Positions 60,845 through 64,000 of a stretch of 64,000 nt of DNA are shown here, piece after piece. Every line of letters begins with the position of its first letter. Positions within the stretch are counted from its first letter, which is position 1. The stretch is taken from contig CAJUSW010000001.1 in NCBI GenBank assembly GCA_910589485.1, positions 464,970 to 528,969 of the forward strand, given 5' to 3'. A program made the position numbers and the translations under genes. Origin of the DNA: an uncultured Duncaniella sp. Its GTDB lineage: Bacteria; Bacteroidota; Bacteroidia; Bacteroidales; Muribaculaceae. The notes beneath the pieces are model-generated. The model ran no database searches and was not told the origin of the DNA. It saw only the letters and a program-made list of their open reading frames with translations.

Positions 60845-62029
60845 TCACCTGCGCATTATGTACACCTTGCCGTTGCGCGTGGTGAACCTGAGGTCGGCGC
60901 ATTTCTCTATCACCGACACGGCGGTGGAGAAATCGGCATAGCGGGGGACTGTCCCGAGGAATTCTATCTCCTCGATAGCCGGATCGGCAAACTCATACTC
61001 GAAGTCATACCATCGACTCAGATCGTGCATTATCACTTTCAGAGGCTGATCCTCGAAAACGAATTTGCCATGTCGCCAGCTCGTGACGACCTGCGGATCC
61101 ACCACTCTCATGGTGAAATGTTCCGCATCCTTATCATAGGCCATCTGATGGCCCGGCGAGAGCATCACTTCTCCGTCATAATCGGCCGAGGGGGACACGG
61201 CCACCGACCCTGACTCGAGGGTGGTGTAGGCTGTGGCATCGTCGGCATAGTCACGCACATTGAATGTGGTGCCGTAGACCTTTATCTCCTGATCACCTGT
61301 CTCCACATAGAATGGGCGGGCAGGCTCGTGATGCACGGCGAAATAAGCCTCGCCCGTCACTCTCACCCTGCGCTCGTCGGCGCTGAACATGGCCGGATAT
61401 ATGAGCCGGCTGTCGGCATTGAGCCACACCACGGTCGAATCCTCGAGAGTGATCTTGAATTCTCCTCCACGGGGCACCCTCAGACACAGCTCCTCGATCT
61501 CGTTGATCTCGGCCGGGCAATGCCCCGAGCGGTTCTGCGGGGTGAAGAGAATGTCGGGGGTCGACAGCGTGGTATCCGACAGCGCGAGCACCACGCCCGA
61601 ATTGGTATTGAGCACGGCCGAAGCCTTGCCCGAGCGGATATCGCTGATCGAGAGCTGGCTCTCGGCCACCGGCCTCATGGTCCCCGGCGCCGTGGACTCG
61701 CCGGTCCGGGGTAGGAACAGGAAGATCGACACTCCGGCCACAAGAAGCATCATGGCCGCGGCGGCATACATGATGGCTCTCATTGTGCGTCGCGGACGCG
61801 CCGTGCCCCCGAGACCCGCTATGCGACGGCGCATATCGTCGGCCGGACGGGTGGTGTTGATCATACGGCGGCGTTCCCGCCATCGTGCCAGGGATTCGGG
61901 CGACGACACGTCGTCAATGAATTCCTGATTTCGTTCATTTTTGGCGGCCCATTGCTCGAGTTCGCGACTCTCCTCGGGGGTGATGCTCCCCACAATGCGC
62001 CGGTATATTAGGACACTGATTCGGTTCAT
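60845..62029 (-). CDS. FecR-family anti-sigma factor
   Basis: 394 residues: cytosolic N-terminus (about 1-84), membrane helix (85-106), periplasmic FecR domain (about 180-285: RVPRGGEFKITLEDSTVVWLN) and C-terminal STN-like DUF4974 region (LKVIMHDLSRWYDFEYEF). Receives the signal from the STN domain of the SusC receptor and controls the ECF sigma factor encoded divergently. Lies 83 bp before susC on the same strand, so it can be read with the receptor genes. Confidence 0.94.
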   Translation of the reverse strand: MNRISVLIYRRIVGSITPEESRELEQWAAKNERNQEFIDDVSSPESLARWRERRRMINTTRPADDMRRRIAGLGGTARPRRTMRAIMYAAAAMMLLVAGVSIFLFLPRTGESTAPGTMRPVAESQLSISDIRSGKASAVLNTNSGVVLALSDTTLSTPDILFTPQNRSGHCPAEINEIEELCLRVPRGGEFKITLEDSTVVWLNADSRLIYPAMFSADERRVRVTGEAYFAVHHEPARPFYVETGDQEIKVYGTTFNVRDYADDATAYTTLESGSVAVSPSADYDGEVMLSPGHQMAYDKDAEHFTMRVVDPQVVTSWRHGKFVFEDQPLKVIMHDLSRWYDFEYEFADPAIEEIEFLGTVPRYADFSTAVSVIEKCADLRFTTRNGKVYIMRR

Positions 62030-62151
62030 TAGTTATTTCGTTCAATCCACGTTCTTTTCGTTCACTTCATCTAAAGATAGATTTCACTTGAAAAAAGGAT
62101 ACGCAGAAAGGATATTTTTAACATAAAATTGCATATAAGCGGGAAAAACTT

Positions 62152-62160
62152 TAATTTTGC
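62152..62160 (+). promoter_or_regulatory. Promoter -7 box of the ECF sigma gene
   Basis: TAATTTTGC only 8 bp before ATG 62169. The transcript would be leaderless or nearly so. Confidence 0.55.
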
Positions 62161-62168
62161 CAGCGTCA

Positions 62169-62753
62169 ATGGCAGACTATAACCGGATATTCAAGGACTT
62201 CTCTGCCGGGGAGATCTCATCATTCTACGACGAGATGTTTCCCGGCATGATGCTGTACGCCATGCACATACTGGGCGACGATTTCTCCTATATGGCCGAG
62301 GATTGCGTTCAGGATGCCGTGCTCACCACCTACGAGCGACGCGCCGAATTTCCCAATGCCGGAGCTTGGCGAGGGTTCATGCTGTCGTGCATACGCAACA
62401 ATGCCATAGCCGTGTTGCGCAAGAGCAACCTGCACCGTTCCTACATCGAAAGCAAGTCAGAGGAGGAGCTGGAGAACGACAGCTCGCACGCCCTCATAGC
62501 CCACGAACTCCACGAGATGCTTTTCGAGGCTATCGACTCTCTGCCGGAACAATATCGTGAGATATTCGACCTCAGTTTCGAGTCAGGACTCAAGAATGCC
62601 GAGATCGCCAAGATGCTCGGATTGGCCGAGGTGACCGTGAAGAAACGCAAGGCCAAACTACTCGCCATGCTCCATGACAAACTGGGCGGACTGCTCGATG
62701 AAAAGTCAATCATCATGCTACTCACCATCCCCGCCGGAGCCATTGCCGGCTGA
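62169..62753 (+). CDS. ECF RNA polymerase sigma factor
   Basis: 194 residues from ATG 62169 (a TTG four codons earlier is inside the promoter box). Region 2 (EMFPGMMLYAMHILGDDFSYMAEDCVQDA) and region 4 helix-turn-helix (GLKNAEIAKMLGLAEVTVKKRK) are clear. Probably sequestered by the divergent FecR protein and drives the SusCD locus. In most such loci sigma and FecR lie in the same direction; here they are divergent. Confidence 0.93.
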   Translation: MADYNRIFKDFSAGEISSFYDEMFPGMMLYAMHILGDDFSYMAEDCVQDAVLTTYERRAEFPNAGAWRGFMLSCIRNNAIAVLRKSNLHRSYIESKSEEELENDSSHALIAHELHEMLFEAIDSLPEQYREIFDLSFESGLKNAEIAKMLGLAEVTVKKRKAKLLAMLHDKLGGLLDEKSIIMLLTIPAGAIAG

Positions 62754-62824
62754 CACTCCCCGCCCCACGGCTTGTAAAATATAATGGATTGATTTCAACA
62801 AATTTTGCTGACCGCTTGTTATAT

Positions 62825-62850
62825 TTCTGAAAGCAAATTCTGAAAGCAAA
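62825..62850. repeat. Two tandem 13-bp repeats before the HdeD-like gene
   Basis: TTCTGAAAGCAAA twice in direct succession, 44 bp before the start codon. Possible regulator-binding site. Confidence 0.5.
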
Positions 62851-62893
62851 ATTTAGATTCCTAACATTTTCAACTATTATAATACAAGTCGTT

Positions 62894-63445
62894 ATGAAAG
62901 CGCTATTTTCAAAATTCATGGGCGAATCCCGCTATTGGTGGGTAGTCCTTTTGGCAGGTATCCTGATGGTCATCTGTGGTTTCGCTTACTGGTTCTGGCC
63001 CGTTGCCGGATACGCAGTAGCCTCCCAGCTCTTCGGCTGGCTCCTTATTCTTGTAGGTATCATTCAGCTTTTGCAGGCTTCAGGTCCCCACTCGGGCCGT
63101 GGCTGGGGCTGGTGGCTCGCAGGCGGTATCATCGACATGTTCATCGGTTTCATGATGGTGCGTAGCATCGTCCTCTCCGAGGCTGTCTTCCCCTACTTCC
63201 TTGCCTTCATCTTCATCTTCTGGGGCATCAGCGCTCTATGCTCGGCTGTTCAGCAGAGCACACGCCGCTACTGGTGGTTACAGTTGATCAACGGTATCCT
63301 TCTCATGCTCATCGGATTCTTCTTCATCGAGGCCGGTTGGGTACAGGATATGGCCATGACCAGCTTCCTCACCTCATTGGCATTCATCTACTGGGGATTC
63401 TCCCTGGCAATGCTCTCCTACGACATGAAACCTGTCCAGCGCTAA
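62894..63445 (+). CDS. HdeD/DUF308-family membrane protein
   Basis: 183 residues with about six membrane helices in three hairpins (WWVVLLAGILMVICGFAYWFW, LFGWLLILVGIIQLL, GGIIDMFIGFMMV, FAFIFIFWGIS, LINGILLMLIGFFFI, SLAFIYWGFSLAML). Matches the DUF308/HdeD family, linked to acid resistance in enterobacteria; role here unknown. Single gene with its own terminator. Confidence 0.88.
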   Translation: MKALFSKFMGESRYWWVVLLAGILMVICGFAYWFWPVAGYAVASQLFGWLLILVGIIQLLQASGPHSGRGWGWWLAGGIIDMFIGFMMVRSIVLSEAVFPYFLAFIFIFWGISALCSAVQQSTRRYWWLQLINGILLMLIGFFFIEAGWVQDMAMTSFLTSLAFIYWGFSLAMLSYDMKPVQR

Positions 63446-63478
63446 ACCAGATATATAAATCCCGTACATAAAGAAACT

Positions 63479-63525
63479 CATCACCCCCTCCGGACACAAG
63501 AGTTCCGGAGGGGGTGATGTCGTTT
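63479..63525. terminator. Bidirectional terminator
   Basis: Perfect 16-bp stem CATCACCCCCTCCGGA / TCCGGAGGGGGTGATG, then GTTTTTAT, between convergent genes. Confidence 0.85.
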
Positions 63526-63567
63526 TTATATGGTTCAAGCGGTGAAATACAACCGCTTATTCATGGG

Positions 63568-63999
63568 TTACAGAGCCTCTACAGCTGCCTTCTCCACCTC
63601 GAGTCCACGCATGTAGCGCTCAATGTAGGTGTTGAAGCCTTCCACATCGGCACGGGTGGGTTTGATCTCCACACCGGCATCGCCGAGGAACACGCTCTCG
63701 TCGAGCCACTCGGGGAGCGACTGGCCCTTGCGGTTGTTCACCACAAATGCCGCGAGCAGGGCTATACCCCATGCTCCACCCTCGCCGGCTGTCTCCATCA
63801 CCGAGATGGGCGAGTTGAGGGCGGCGGCGAGCACGCGCTGACCCACACCGGGGGTCTTGAACAGTCCGCCGTGGCCGGTGATGCGGTCCACCTTCACATG
63901 CTCCTCGTTGAAAAGTATATCGTTGCCTATCTTGAGAACGGCAACCGAGGCATACAGGTTGGCGCGCATGAAATTGGCAAGCGAGAAGCGGTCAGTGGC
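63568..63999 (-). CDS. FGGY-family sugar kinase, 5' part outside the window
   Basis: C-terminal about 144 residues, open to the window edge. DRITGHGGLFKTPGVGQRVLAAAL, then ISVMETAGEGGAWGIALLAAF is the ADP-binding half of FGGY carbohydrate kinases (xylulokinase/ribulokinase group). Phosphorylates a sugar or sugar alcohol with ATP in the cytosol; the substrate is decided by the missing N-terminal domain. Confidence 0.9.
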   Translation of the reverse strand, partial: ATDRFSLANFMRANLYASVAVLKIGNDILFNEEHVKVDRITGHGGLFKTPGVGQRVLAAALNSPISVMETAGEGGAWGIALLAAFVVNNRKGQSLPEWLDESVFLGDAGVEIKPTRADVEGFNTYIERYMRGLEVEKAAVEAL

Positions 64000-64000
64000 C

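Overview
The window is a piece of a Bacteroidales chromosome, probably a Muribaculaceae-type gut bacterium (inference). The evidence is a SusC/SusD pair with FecR anti-sigma and ECF sigma factor, a T9SS plug protein (DUF5103), C_GCAxxG and DUF3109 proteins, a tandem-CBM20 MalQ, and repeated TAnnTTTGC promoter -7 boxes typical of Bacteroidota. The host backbone is GC-rich; a block at about 8.9-32.6 kb is visibly AT-rich.

Left flank (1-6.4 kb): end of an RNase E/G gene, a flavin reductase-like protein, a secreted GH31 glycosidase, a MarR-GNAT fusion with a palindromic operator next to its start codon, and a cupin.

Mobile region (6.4-32.75 kb): two nested integrations near tRNA-Lys. A relict (about 6.5-8.7 kb) has an integrase stub, degenerate att sites, a lipoprotein gene and a 254-residue orphan. 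It is followed by a duplicated tRNA-Lys with a 44-nt hairpin in its D-loop. The main element runs from a 22-bp att repeat at 8936 to an identical repeat at 32567, next to the start codon of a tyrosine integrase. From the integrase inward it carries two unknown genes, two SF2-helicase-like paralogues (one split by an in-frame TAG), DUF3871 and RadC genes, and then the main cargo.

The cargo (about 23.7 to 9.7 kb, all minus strand) is a phospho-signalling set: LytTR regulator, FHA-TM-zinc ribbon protein, exported caspase-like protease, three Hanks-type kinases with the same catalytic core but different C-termini (beta domain; TM plus TonB_C; FISUMP-like), an acidic EF-hand protein, a zinc-ribbon FHA protein and a tail-anchored PP2C phosphatase. 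Beyond it lie a DUF1810-ADP-ribosylglycohydrolase fusion, a small HExxH protein, a membrane-anchored helical protein, and a membrane-anchored FtsZ/tubulin-like protein with a degenerate GTP-binding loop. A short acidic motif, [DE]-x-T-x-L-[IV], recurs in all three kinases, the acidic protein and one FHA protein. It fits the pT+3 rule of FHA domains, so I propose a kinase-written, FHA-read, PP2C-erased circuit controlling a caspase and an FtsZ-like partner. This is the best candidate for an undescribed system in the window.

Right flank (33-64 kb): DUF3109, T9SS plug, C_GCAxxG and uracil-DNA glycosylase genes; tRNA-Arg(CCG) followed by a long hairpin and a thioredoxin-fold gene fragment; Dcp peptidase, TPR protein, dxr, rseP, rlmI-like methyltransferase, dipeptidyl peptidase III, an MntA/HepT toxin-antitoxin pair, metK behind a SAM-II-like leader, nitroreductase, PAS protein, malQ, a FecR-regulated SusCD locus with a divergent sigma factor, an HdeD-like membrane protein and the end of an FGGY sugar kinase.
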